Shown: piece after piece, positions 12,601 to 27,035 of the stretch
Position numbering within the stretch: the first letter of the stretch is position 1
How the letters are laid out: each line of letters opens with the position of its first letter
From: Fragilariopsis cylindrus CCMP1102
Lineage: Eukaryota > Bacillariophyta > Bacillariophyceae > Bacillariales > Bacillariaceae
Assembly: GCA_900095095.1 (NCBI GenBank)
Contig: FMBT01000291.1
Span: 868,001 to 932,000, forward strand
Direction of reading: 5' to 3'
DNA: 64,000 bases
The notes under the pieces: model-generated
The model's database searches: none
Told to the model about the DNA's origin: nothing
Seen by the model: the letters and a program-made list of their open reading frames with translations, nothing else
Translations under genes and position numbers: made by a program

Positions 12601-14942
12601 TAGTTGTCAACGAGGGTATTAAATTTTTGCAGGCTGCACAGAATACAGTGTGAAGGCATCGAAACATGGCAAGGTAGCATTGGAATGCCACAAGCTTCAT
12701 AGATCATTACACTTGAGTCTTTGGGGCGAATCATCCGGTGTTTTTAATCAGATTGGTTGGGTCGGCGGTGAGTCGACAGTCCCGTCAAATGATCTTCTAT
12801 TTAATGGTATACGATCCTTTCAAGATGTTTTGGATTCTTCGGAAGAAAAATTAAACAAGATTCTATGTAAACACAAGCTACAACAAAACCCTGGTCGAAA
12901 ATTGAAAAAAGAAGTTTTGATTTTTTCTCGAGATAGGCTTAGACTATTTGCTGAATTAGTTTACACAAGGAACTCAAATATACCTGTTGAATTAATTTGT
13001 ACTTTGAATTATAACGACCCTAGTAGAGCTATGACAAAGGACGGCGAACAAACGGTCACTTTCAGTCTAATCGCATACACCGATAATTCTGTTGATTCAA
13101 AATTAATGTTCGAGGAAAATATTCGCTCACCTTCTACTTTCAGGTATGGCATGAACTTTACTTCCAACGTCATTGTATTTACATATTGATCTAACGTCCT
13201 TTCTTTCTTCCTCCTTCTTTTCTTTCAGTGCTTCACTGCCATCGAATTCCTTCAGCAAAATTTCCATAACTTTAATGGGTTCGAAAATAGGATTTGATGA
13301 GACAAAAGTTCTGGATGCAAAGGGTGGTTTACTACCGCCAACTGGAAAAAGTGATAAACAGTTGGAGATATCTGATACAACGACACCCGAAATTGATGTA
13401 CCGTCGTGTGTAAAGATGAAGAAACGTAAGATTCGTCAGACAGAAGTACCTTACACAAATCAGCGTCAAAGTAAGAAATCCCATCAGACAAAAGCAAATC
13501 CGTCCAAAGATCCATCTCCTATCACACCGCTACAGCTACCCTTGGAAAAGTTCTGGAAGAAATCCGCACCACCAAAGGTAGACGATTGCGATATTCGGAC
13601 AGACGAGCGTCGATCTTTTCGTCAACCTAAGCTTACCCCATCGGATCACTTTGAATCGTTTGCACTGCGACAAGCTGGAGGACTACCGGTGTCCTCACCT
13701 CCTGTGAATATAACTCCAACGATGCGTCTTCAAAGGCGTGGTTCGCAGATGCAGAATATGACCATACAAGGAGCTTATGGTCGTAATAAAGAACCACCGA
13801 TTCACGTAGGTCAAAAATTTGCAGATGCAGTCGCGAAACCTATGAACTCAGAATGGTCGGGTTTTAATAATTCTCTTGGACACAACCCCAACCCTTCCTT
13901 ACAAGATATGTTGGCAGGAGATGGAGGTGAAAGACATCAGTTTCGTACGGAAGAATCATCCACTACCACTCTTGCTCAAGAAAACGTGAACGTAAACATA
14001 AACGCCGAAGCTTCTACTTGGAACGCATCTGCATCTGCCGGACACACAGATATATCATATAACGTCACAGAAAATGACATGATTGCTCGTAGAGATATGA
14101 GGCCATCTACTCATGCAGATGATCATTCCACTCCGTCAACTTTACGGCCCCGAAATCTTGAAGCTGTATGGAAGCAATCGCAAAGAAAGCAGCATAGGAC
14201 TCAGAAAAGAGCATTTACAGAAAAAAAGATGAATCCATTCAAAAGTTTCTCACATGACCCAAATGACTCCGAGAAAATGCTTGAGCAGCTAGCACATCAA
14301 CAGACAAGTATCATTCCTACTCCATTACTAGCAAAAATGAAACAGTCGTCAGCAACTAACTCCGGAACGCGTCACTTCTCAAATTCTCATCGCCGTACAA
14401 AGACAGCGCGCAATCGTCGTCATGCTACGCAAAATCATCAAGAAGTTTTGCGAGAGAAGGCTGTTGAACAACAATTCTATAAAAATCAGCAGATGATGGT
14501 GATGACACAGCAACAATACGGGGCAAACCAAAATCATCCTTGTTACCAAGAACAGCGTCCTCCCATGCAACACCCTCAAGATCAAAGTTACATGTTCCAA
14601 CAACCTCAGCATCTTCCTCGTTCACCAGTTCCTCATAATCATTTTGATGAATATCACCCCAACGCAGGACACCTTCCAAATGCAGCACCGGCACCTGAAT
14701 GGAGCACGCCAAGATCGAGAGCTTATCCTCGGGAACAACTTCAACAACCTCAGTATTTTCCTCATTCTCCAGTTCCAAATTCAGGGTACCTTCCAAGTGA
14801 AGCAACTGAATGGAACACACCAAGATCGAGAGGTTATCCTCGCGAGGTAGAGGTACAATTTCCAATACGTGAAGACCATACCTCTCCTTCCGAATATGCT
14901 CATTCACAACCGCAAGGCAATTTTCACGACTCTTTCTTCTGA
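8919..14942 (+). CDS. HFM1: HFM1/MER3-type meiotic DEVH helicase with long low-complexity ends
   Basis: Ski2-like DNA helicase of the Mer3/HFM1 group, which in other eukaryotes promotes meiotic crossovers. Exons 8919-11737, 11839-13143 and 13229-14942; 1946 residues after three one-base corrections. Motifs: SAPTGAGKST (about residue 584), DEVH (about 717), SATLP (about 780), GIGYHNAGM (about 898), QMIGRAGRPG (about 969), then winged-helix and Sec63-like parts (TEYSV..., about 1210-1350). The N-terminal 580 residues are Asp/Asn/Ser-rich and the C-terminal 570 are Gln/Pro-rich with the unit EW(S/N)TPRSR(A/G)YPRE present twice. Frame slips: in the AAC tract at 9633-9685, near 10170-10180, and at the T5 run 12624-12628. 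Each restores continuous coding when one base is added. The first 260 codons join only through the AAC tract, so that part of the model is least sure. Confidence 0.85.
9633..9685 (+). repeat. (AAC)n trinucleotide tract where the coding frame changes
   Basis: About 17 AAC units. Upstream coding reads them as Asn, downstream coding reads them as Gln, so the frame changes by one base within or next to the tract. Confidence 0.85.
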
Positions 14943-15066
14943 ATTCTGAAAACTCATTACTATTCGCACGTTTGAAGTATCTATATAGAGTCTAAATATA
15001 ATCCCTTAACACTTATTGAAAATACCATTTTTTCATTATTCATAAATTTCCTAGTCAGGATCTCGT

Positions 15067-18000
15067 TTATCGCCATAATTTTACTGTACAATCACGAGAG
15101 CAGCTTAGTAGGCTGTTTTTTAGGAATTTTAAATCACAGATTGAATCGTTATGGCATTGAGGCAGCGTGCGGGTTCCCTGGAATAATTTCCTTGGAGTTG
15201 TAGAAGAACTAGTCTCACTTAATGTGGGAGCTGGAGCTTGACGGCACAGCATTAACCGAGAATTGTTGTTGTAATCTATTCGTTCAAAACTAGGGCGTGA
15301 CTGCACGGCATCGAGACCATTTGTAACATGACATTTTGAAGGCATCGAAAAATCCCAGTATCTGATGCGACGGTCACATCCACCGGTTATTAAAAAGCTT
15401 TGATCGCTATTACCAGTGCTACCGACCATGCAATTGACAGACTGAAAGGAAGAAGAGATAACATCAGAAAGCTTCGCCGATCCAATTCCTTGTGATAAAA
15501 GAGTCTTCCGTCGTACGGGAGTAGATAGTGGCATTTCAGTCAACCTTGGGAGTCCATCAATCCTTGATGATGGACTTCGACTTCCGTATTCAACTGTCCG
15601 GAAGCATTCACTACAGTGTCCAGTTGTCACATCAAACATCCCGCATTCATTGGGCCCAGAGGCAACAAAAATATATGGTTTCGACTCAATGCTCGTTGAT
15701 CCCTTGTTTACCCAAGATTGGGGAGGAGGTACAAATGAGGTAGCAAGACGATTGATAGGACTCGAACGACTGTGATGCCACAACTTCATCATTTGTTGGA
15801 AGCGCAAATCCCACAACGATATAAAGCCTCTATTTGTTCCCACCACAACCCAATTACGATCACTTCCTATTGCCATGTTAGTAATATACCCAGTATCTTG
15901 GAAGTTTTTAAGACAAAATGGCTCGTTTGCACACCTTAAATCCCACGAATGTATATATTTCTGAGTAGCGAATGTAAGGAGTGACGAACCTTGATTATTA
16001 AACTGATTCACAGCGAGTATTTCTCCCTCTGACGGATTAATTCTTTTTATTTCTGTCGAGCCAGCCACTCTTCGCGTATCTTTATTAGCATCTGTTAGAT
16101 TTCTCGAAGAGGAAGAAACCAGGTCAACACGCCACACATGGACAGAGCCATCACTATTTGCAGAAGCAACAGAATGACTTCCTTCTATCATGACTAAATC
16201 GTTCACTCGTTTTCTATCAACATCGGTGTTACTCATAGAGTACGTCAAACTACTCTCGAGTACGCCGTTGCTTTTTTCGGCCTTTTCAGCCTCCCAGACT
16301 CGACAGGTTCCGTCATGGCTTCCCGAAACAAAAAATCTTTGATCATGGGATACAGCAAGACGAATTACTGGTGCTGTATGACCAACATCTGGAGCTCTTC
16401 TTGATGTAGCGATCACATTATCAATCTTTGGTTTCCATGCCTGAGAATAATCACGCGGGTCGCCCGCTTCTCTTGCGTATTGTCTCGACGGATGAGAAGG
16501 TCTCTGGATCGGAGATTTTTCTTCACTCAATCTTGGTGGAAGGGGTGGAACATTTAGTGCATTCAGCTTCGTCAATAACAAAGAAGTGTCAGTGAGAGCA
16601 GGATCTAAACATGTTTCTGATCCCCACTCTCCTCTGCAAGCAGCTTCAATCGTTTTCGACTTACGTGACTGTAAAGATTCGATAGCACGATCAGCTGTCA
16701 TATCACTAGACGTCGAATTAACCTCTGTTTGTTGATCCATAATAGACAGCCCGTAAATTTTTCCCAACGCGGAAACCGATCGAATAGCAGCCGTTTCGCG
16801 TACATTTTCTACTTGACCGTATTGTGATTCAAGTAGAGTGCCGTACCAAGAAGGAAGAGTTGCTGATGGCGAACCTGGGATGTCTTGACGAGGAAACTTT
16901 ATCTTTTGGGCGAGTTTTAATGAGCCTTCAATAGCATGTTTCATATCCTGCGTCGGGCTATCACTGTCTGGACTCATCTTTGTCGCGTAATTTCTACTAC
17001 GCGCCAGCATTTGTAAGTAAGAACGAAACTGAACGGTATGATAATCTGCAATGCTTTCCTTTTGTAATGAGCTTTCGTTCTTAGCCTTCTCAGTGGTTTT
17101 ATTCACGATGGGACTAACGCCATCGCTATCACTAATTTGAAAAGCGATTGCAGTCCACTGACCAGTGGGAGACGCTTCCATAGCAGCTATTAGCCTATTG
17201 AGCTCTTTCTCAAATCGTTCACGGGTCCAAGCTGGGTAAAGGCACTTTTCCAGACCTTGTGGAGTAGAAAGATGACCTGAAGACGGCGGAAATCGTAGAA
17301 ATAAACGAATGATTGGAACTACAAAGACTTCTGAATCTAAAGGTCCGACTATCTTGCATAGGGCATTGACGATGAGAACGGCATGGAAGCGGAGGTCGGA
17401 AGAAGGATGTAGTAAGAGTGTTCCGTACTTCTTGAGTAAGCTACAAAATAACAATAATGATAGAATTTAAAAAAAGAATGAGTTACAATTAGGGGGTCGA
17501 TGGACAAGAGCAATGCATTGACACAAAGTGAACATACCCTGGTGATTCGTCAGACCCGCCTTGTGCAAGTCTCCCGAGAAAAATTCCCCGTGAGAGAAGT
17601 CCCATACGAAGTAGTTCTGATATACAGTGTAAAGCTCTACTAATCACAACTTCTTCGCTATCTACAAGCGCCGTTTCAAGAATTGGTAACACAAAATGCT
17701 CAGTTGCCGCTCGTCCGATGAATTGACATACCGACTGAAGATGTTCAAACAAGGAAGCTCGAAGCTGCCAATCCTTTCTATCGTTGAGGAATGATAATAT
17801 CTGTGGTAGAATGAAGGCCATGACACCATCCAAACCAAAAAAATTACAAAGTCTCGCCATGTCATTTAGTAGTGCTCGTTTGGCTGGCGATGAATGTTCG
17901 GACGCATCTGTTGTAATATGTATTACCCAACGAGATACCGTTTCATGAAGGGCACCAAGATCACTGCTATATGCACTGCTGATCAAGATTCTTCCTGCAC

Positions 18001-20491
18001 CCATGATATCAGAGCCAATAGTTTCAGTAGAATCAGTGCTGCTCAGCGTTTTAGGGTTGTCTTTCTTGATACTAGCGGATTCCCCGAGTAGCTTTGCAAC
18101 CTCATCCCCAAACACATTACTGCTAGAAGCGCTTACTTTTTTATTCTGACTAGTCGCCGTGCTCCCTCCTCTTCTCCCATCTCCACCCCCACCAACAGCT
18201 TCATACAATCGAACGGCATGGGATATGTCCAAGAATCGATGAGCAGTTTCCGCCAACACAGCCACGCTACGGGCAAAAGCTAAACGTACTACCAATGAAG
18301 GATCAGTGACCAAATGGGCTACTCTTTTGAAGATATACTGGGGAAATACTTTCGAGTCGGATGGAGGAAAGCTTTCGACGATGCTCATTATTGACGTTAG
18401 AACTTCTACAGCAGAAGCGCGAACCAACGGATCTTGATCCTGCAACAACGACACCACGACTGGAACGATCCGTTGCAGTTTGGCTTCATCCGTAGAGTGT
18501 TTACCTACTCGATTCATTAATTGAAGTGCCACCAGTTTACTCGCAGGGCGCTGAACATGTCTGACGGTTGATAAAACGAGTTGCAAATATATAAGCAATG
18601 AGCTTTCTGATAGTTGCGATCTCCTCACCTTGCCTTTGTCTGTAACTTTCGATATTTTATTGCCGTTCTGTTCGTCGAATTCCTTTGATTGGTGGGTAAA
18701 GCTCATAGCCTCCTCTGAAGCAATAGACACGACTTCGACCTCGTCAAAAACAGTTAGGGATTCTAGTTTCTTTAGCAATGCATCTGTTTCTGCAAAAAGA
18801 GTATCTTGATCTGACTCCTTCTTTTCTTCTGTCGTTACGGGTGATATAATTTCAACCTCACTGAGTTTTTTATTGATTTCCTGATTATTTCCATTCATAA
18901 TTGTATTTGCTACTGCTGTTTGTCCTAACACTTTTTCAAAATACTTTTTACCATCCTCGTCAAAAATCCCCGTCGTTTCGTATAGGATAGTTGCGTAGCA
19001 AGCCGCTGCCTTAGCGAGTCTCGCGTCAGGGTTCACTACCACTCCTGTATCTGGTTCCAGTTCATTTTGTTCAATATCTCGATGAGGAGGAATACTACTC
19101 GAACTCGTGTTTGTCGTCACTTCTTTCATTAATCGTTCCAATGTATCGAACGAGGATGGCAGCAAACCAGATGCCTCCAAACGGTCTAAGTATTCTCTGG
19201 CCGACAACCGTTGTGACGGGTCCAATGACAACATATGTTTGCAGGCCGCTCGTAAAGATGAAAATTCGATCTTGTTCAGCTTTTGTTCCAGCGTCGGTGT
19301 GTATGTTTTGCGTTGTCGATATTCCATCAAATCGCCCAAATCGAAGGCACGTTCTCCGTTCAAAAATGTTTCCATGATACAACACCCAGCGGAAAATATG
19401 TCCATAGCGGGAGTAAGTGTTTGTGCGGTAATTTTCGTCGACGACGAAGACGATGCTGATGTCTCTATTGTTTCCGAAGATTCGAATTCTTCCCCTTTCT
19501 TATCGTGAGCGCTTTTGTTGCTTTGGCCATTCCCGGGTGTAAAAAAGCGCTCTGGTGCGAGGTAACAGCGTTTTTCTCGAGTTGTCGTTGAAGCATCTGG
19601 GATATTTTGCGATGTCGCATTGCTTTGTGCCGTTGTTTGTCGTTCTTGAAAATAATACAAATATTCGGATGGATCGTCATCAGGAAGAGCAGTCCTTCCC
19701 TTATAACTGGCTGATAGATCCAGGAGGACGACCCAATTCCAGCTGGACAGTCCGACGTTCTCCGTCGTCAAAAATCCGTGAACGATCGGCATTATTTTAC
19801 CGTCGTCGGTCGACGATGCGCTGTTGTGTAAATCATCCAGTGCTCGCAAAAGTTGGTAGACGATCCACAGCTTTTCTACTGCGTCCAAAAACGGCCTTGA
19901 AGCTAATCGATCTGATAACGTTGTGTAGAAATAGGGACGAACTAATACAGCAGGCCGGACCGCAATAGCATTTCCAGTATTATAGTTTGATATATTGTTT
20001 GTGACGAAAGAGTTATTGCTATTGTTGCTTACTGCTGGTCCGGCCTTCCAATATAAAAAGGGAGCAAAATTATGATTATCCTTGAGCGCACGAAACACTC
20101 GAGATAGCTCTCTTTGTTGGTAATATAAAACCCCGTCTGGATTCCCTTTCGCAGCCGCATCAGAAGTAGATGATATGTTTTGACTCGTATCCGTGGTAGA
20201 GTCAGATACTCCACCGTTCCGTTCAGCTTCACTTTCGTGATCGTCAAAAAATACCCACATGACTTTGACGACCAGCAGGCTTCCGTTTTGTTTGTTTTTT
20301 AGTCGAAATGTTCGCATCATCCGTCCCGATCCTGGAAAGAGACCAACATCTACATCGTAAAGAGCGGCAAGTTGGGGATCACATGATTCTAATATTTCTC
20401 GTGCGAATTGACGTCCGTCATCGTCTGCAGTGACTACGAGGGACCGATTGTGATAATATGCGGCGGAGGTACTGGAATGACGGGCGCCCAT
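15067..20491 (-). CDS. VPS15: VPS15/PIK3R4: kinase-HEAT-WD40 subunit of class III PI3-kinase
   Basis: Scaffold subunit of the Vps34 phosphatidylinositol 3-kinase complex (endosome sorting, autophagy). Exon 1 17538-20491 and exon 2 15067-17440, 97-nt intron, 1775 residues, no frame errors. It starts MGARHSST, a plausible N-myristoylation site as in other Vps15 proteins. Kinase domain about 30-430 with VVKV Lys near 74, ENVGLSSWNWVVLLD and RCYLAPERFF (about 309), the last two being Vps15 signatures. HEAT repeats about 620-1000; WD40 repeats about 1390-1775, ending SCSRDCTVKLWR. Oddity: the usual HGDIKTEN catalytic loop reads HGFLTTEN (about 237) and the DFA/DFG position reads DLS, so the catalytic Asp and Lys are replaced. 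Some Vps15 kinases are already thought to have atypical activity; this one looks like a pseudokinase. Confidence 0.93.
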
Positions 20492-21375
20492 GATGATGAT
20501 TGTTGATTTTGATGTTGATGTTGATGACGAAAGAATTTTATATCAAGTCGTAGTTTCTCGCGTTTCGGTCTATCGTTCTTGGTACAATTCTACAATATTC
20601 GAATATGGTATGCTTCTCGTTTGTGCTTTCTCTGTCCATTAGGCAGTACACGAAAGCCGCTATTCGTATTTCTTAATTTGCTTGTATGTCGTTACTGAGA
20701 GCACTCGAAATAGATGGAGTATAATCGATGGAGTTCAGAGTGAATGATTGATGCAAACAAAAGCATCAACGAATGAAAGAAAAAATCAAGATCTGAGTTT
20801 ATTTGTATACAAGCAGTAGGAGGGCCCCAAAGAAATTCCTTTGAGGGCAATTAAATATGCCTCATAATAGCCCCTCATGATCGGACCTTAAGAAATTTTA
20901 GAAAATGAGGAAAAATGTCACAATGACCACATTTATAATATTATTTTGTTGTAAACTAAGTAGTGTTAAAATTTCCTAGTGTGTGCGTCCAAATAGGTAA
21001 TCAAGACCGAAGACAAGCAAAGAAAGCTGCAGTAAAGTAGGAACTAACTTACTCGGCTAGTAAGATGCTGGTTTGTACTTCTGCCTATTGAAAGCAATCC
21101 CTCTTTGAGTTAGAGACAACTCAAAAAAGGTCTCTTCTCAACTCAGTGTGACTTAATCCGTTTCTAGATTCCAATCATAGAGAAGCGCTTGAATTCGCAA
21201 TAGCTACCGGTATACAATTAAGTGTATCAAAAATGGAAATGATTATTTACTTAGGAATAAACACTGTTATATAAATAATATTCTTTCATCATAAATTCGC
21301 TAAGCTAGCTATATAGGATATATATCACAACGTACAATAGTGTAATAACATTAAAGATAACTCGAAGTAGCCTCT
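20492..21375. other. intergenic, 0.9 kb
   Basis: 5' flank of VPS15 and 3' flank of katG, both on the minus strand. No coding stretch, hairpin terminator or repeat that I can support. Confidence 0.55.
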
Positions 21376-24233
<2,858 letters not shown>

Positions 24234-24967
24234 GTTGTTAGTAGTATGTAGTTGCTGGATGATCTTCACAAAATAGTATTACAATTGTATGTGAATTGTG
24301 TTATTAATCGTGTTCTCGAATTTCCGGAATTGTCTTGCTGAATTGCTTTTAGTGAGAAAGATACTCTTCTCGAATCTCACGAGGATCATTATTATTCGTC
24401 CCTGCTTGACAGCTTGGTGTCAGGTTTATCATCAGAAAAGGAACGTTCCTATTATTGCTAATGCTACTTCCTCCAGCAACGCAAACTGCGCAGGGGGGGA
24501 TTATCGCTTGGAATTATCACACCATAATCCGCGTCGAACCCCTTAAAAGCTCGGTGGAAGAAGTATTACTGTATATTTTACACATGACTGAAGATGCGCT
24601 GCGTTATCAGCAAGAAAGGATTTTGTTATTGATCCGGGATTTATTCAATCACGTCGTTAGACACGACTGAGAAGTTTCACGCACTTTTTTGAATTTACGG
24701 AAGAGAATTCATTGATACCGATAATAGAATGAATGCATGAAGCGAGTGAAAGGAATGAGAAAAATGTCGCAAGTAGCGGGTGCAAACGATAAACAAACTC
24801 TAGCTCTATCTACCACATTATATGAATCAATCGACATTGAAGCACCGCCATACTGTTATTAGCTTCAAAATCCGTATGTAGTACAAATCTAGTATTACTA
24901 CATTAGACTATCGATACTACTCGCTTTATTTGCCTGATAAACGGGGAGTTTTCGTGATTTTCATACA
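24234..24967. promoter_or_regulatory. divergent intergenic region between katG and the Cys-rich gene
   Basis: 734 bp holding both 5' regions. The open stretches here (24298-24670) have no recognisable content. It contains one copy of a dispersed hairpin-bearing element (24625-24695) that recurs at 45794-45852. Confidence 0.45.
24625..24695. repeat. dispersed element, copy 1 (hairpin-bearing)
   Basis: About 45 nt nearly identical to 45794-45838, containing GATCCGGGATT and CACGTCGTTAGACACGACTG; GTCGT and ACGAC can pair over a TAGAC loop. Both copies continue with GCACTTTTTTGAATT, directly in copy 2 and after about 10 extra nt here. Confidence 0.85.
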
Positions 24968-26880
24968 ATGAATCCATGTTTCCGAGTTATATATATCATT
25001 GGTGTCTTCCTATCCTTGTCGATATTTACTGTCAGGGCTATTTAATCATGCGATTTTTGCCCTGAACCAGCAACGTTAGAAACAGATGATGCATATTGCA
25101 ATGAACTACTACGTTTGTCACGTACAGGTAATCTATATAAAAGTCAAGAAGAATGTGACTTTAATTTACCAATTCTAGCCCAACGATGCGGATGTACAAT
25201 TCCAGGCAGAACTGGACGTCACGCAATATGTGATCCGTGTGCAGCTGCTACTACAAGTACCGATAGCATTTATTCCGATTCCAAACATAACCAATCAATG
25301 ACGATCTTGAATCCAAGGGGGAGGGTGAGCCTTTTAGATTTAGAAAGCGATTATCCTTGTATTGAAATGCTTTACACTGCACGGAATGGAGGATTGAATC
25401 CAGAAAATTGTCATACGATTTCAACGTCAGGAATTAACTCGATATGTGGTGGATGTGTCCTAACAGAGATATGTGATTTTGACGAGGTTGTCTGCCCGAC
25501 CAATCAAATCCTGGTAGCTACCAATCCTAATAATCATCCAGGTATATCCAATATATGGAGTACAGCTCTGGTGTGTCAGGATTTAGTAGAAAGTGCCAGG
25601 AATGGAGAATTGGTTTCTAACTCTGGTTGTACTACATTGAAAAGTAGCGTGAAAGCGGCTTTCCAACCAGGAACTTTTGGTGTTGGTGTTTTCGATTTAA
25701 CTCCTTGCGGTCTGCAGTGCGATGATAATTGATATTGACATTGATACTGAATCCGAAGATACATCATCAATTTTTATTGGAAGAACAAACAATACCGGAG
25801 CACCTTACCGAGAAGAAGATAGAGATAGTGACGCATCTGGTAGATTAGAAGGTCAGTCATCTCAACCTACAACAACTCCACTGAATCCCACGCATAAACC
25901 GACAGAAGAAACGACTGTCGAAACAAGTCTACAACCAAGTGATGGACCTAGCCTCAGTGCCAGCCAACAACCAAGTGATGAACCTAGTATCGGTGCCACA
26001 GAATTTCCTATTGCTTCTTCAAGTTCAAGAATTAAATCGCCAACACCTGAATTTGAAAATGTAAGTCTTTCCTGTAATGCGCGAATAGTAATAGAAACAC
26101 AAAGACAAGACAGATATTCAAATTGTACTCTACTGGCGCTGGTATATGAAATATTAGACGAAAAACTCACTAATATTATTCTCCATCCTCCTATTATTAT
26201 TCCATTTCTTACCGGATCATCCTTGTTACAACACTAGTGTCAATTATGTGACTTTGAAAATGATAGTATTTTTATCTATACAAAGATTTTGGAATATCTG
26301 GAACAACTTTTTTTGAAGCACTGAGTGCACCTGGCCATCGCGATCGCGAGGAATGTTACGAGCATGAAAATGAGCATATTTGTATTCCTAAAGAGCCCCT
26401 ACATCCCGACTTAGATGGTTGTTATTTAACTGATGTAACAACTTTTGACGAACTTATTGGGATTCAGGCTGTAATACCTCCCAACAAAGCTGCATACATA
26501 GGTGTTTTTAAGGATACAATGGAGGTGCATACCGAGGCAAAGGAGTGCAATCAATCTAGTCCCACGATTGGCAACAATAATGCATGTAAGGTAGAAAACT
26601 ACAGACAGAACCTTGCATATGGTCATAGTAAAAGGAAGGGTACCGAAGATATAGAAGAGAGCATATATGTTTCCGAGGGCTCCGATCAAGATATGTGCCC
26701 TGCATTAAAGAGGGATGGTTCAACTACGGAAAGGCTAATGCAGTTCCATCAAATCTTTGGAAGAAAAACCAACCCTCCTATTGTAATGTAGGACCAATTC
26801 AGAATGCAGCTGCTGTATGGCCTGTTCATCCTAATGGGTCTAATTATGGTGATATGAGGGATGTTAATGCTGGATGGTAA
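24968..26880 (+). pseudogene. decaying secreted Cys-rich / Ser-Pro-rich protein gene
   Basis: An ATG at 24968 starts a clear signal peptide (MNPCFRVIYIIGVFLSLSIF) and is followed after 26 codons by an in-frame TAA at 25046. The same frame then stays open to 25732. That part repeats one module three times: C-x2-L-x3-SRTGNL...C, C-x3-YTARNGGL...C and C-x2-LVESARNGEL...C, with CGC/CGGC clusters between. A one-base shift near 25725 leads into a linker with PSDGPS/PSDEPS units (to 26237), typical of secreted diatom proteins, and a third part with Cys-rich blocks (CYEHENEHICIPKE, about 26350-26880) is broken by more stops. A single C-to-T change (Gln to stop) could account for the first lesion. I do not recognise a function. 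Secreted or surface location is inferred from the signal peptide. It could still be expressed by readthrough, or start downstream. Confidence 0.6.
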
Positions 26881-27035
26881 TTAACAGGTGCCGTGTATGA
26901 ATGTTGCAAATCTCTTCAGACATGTACGGTATCTATAGCCTACTAATCAACAGTAGCTAACCATGCGTTCTCTTTTTCTCTCTGATATAAAAAAAAATGT
27001 ATATATTTTATATATGTACTTAAATAACGACATTT

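Noticed and set aside
12610-12640. Tiny intron ending TTTTTGCAG at the helicase frame change
   Set aside because: Any donor would leave an intron of about 20-30 nt, far below the other introns here; one extra T in the T5 run explains the frame and gives exact lengths.
24298-24670. Two short open frames upstream of katG
   Set aside because: Overlap in different frames and contain the dispersed element; no protein feature.
26940-26955. Similarity of CCTACTAATCAAC here and near 31858
   Set aside because: Only about 13 bases shared; too short to mean anything.
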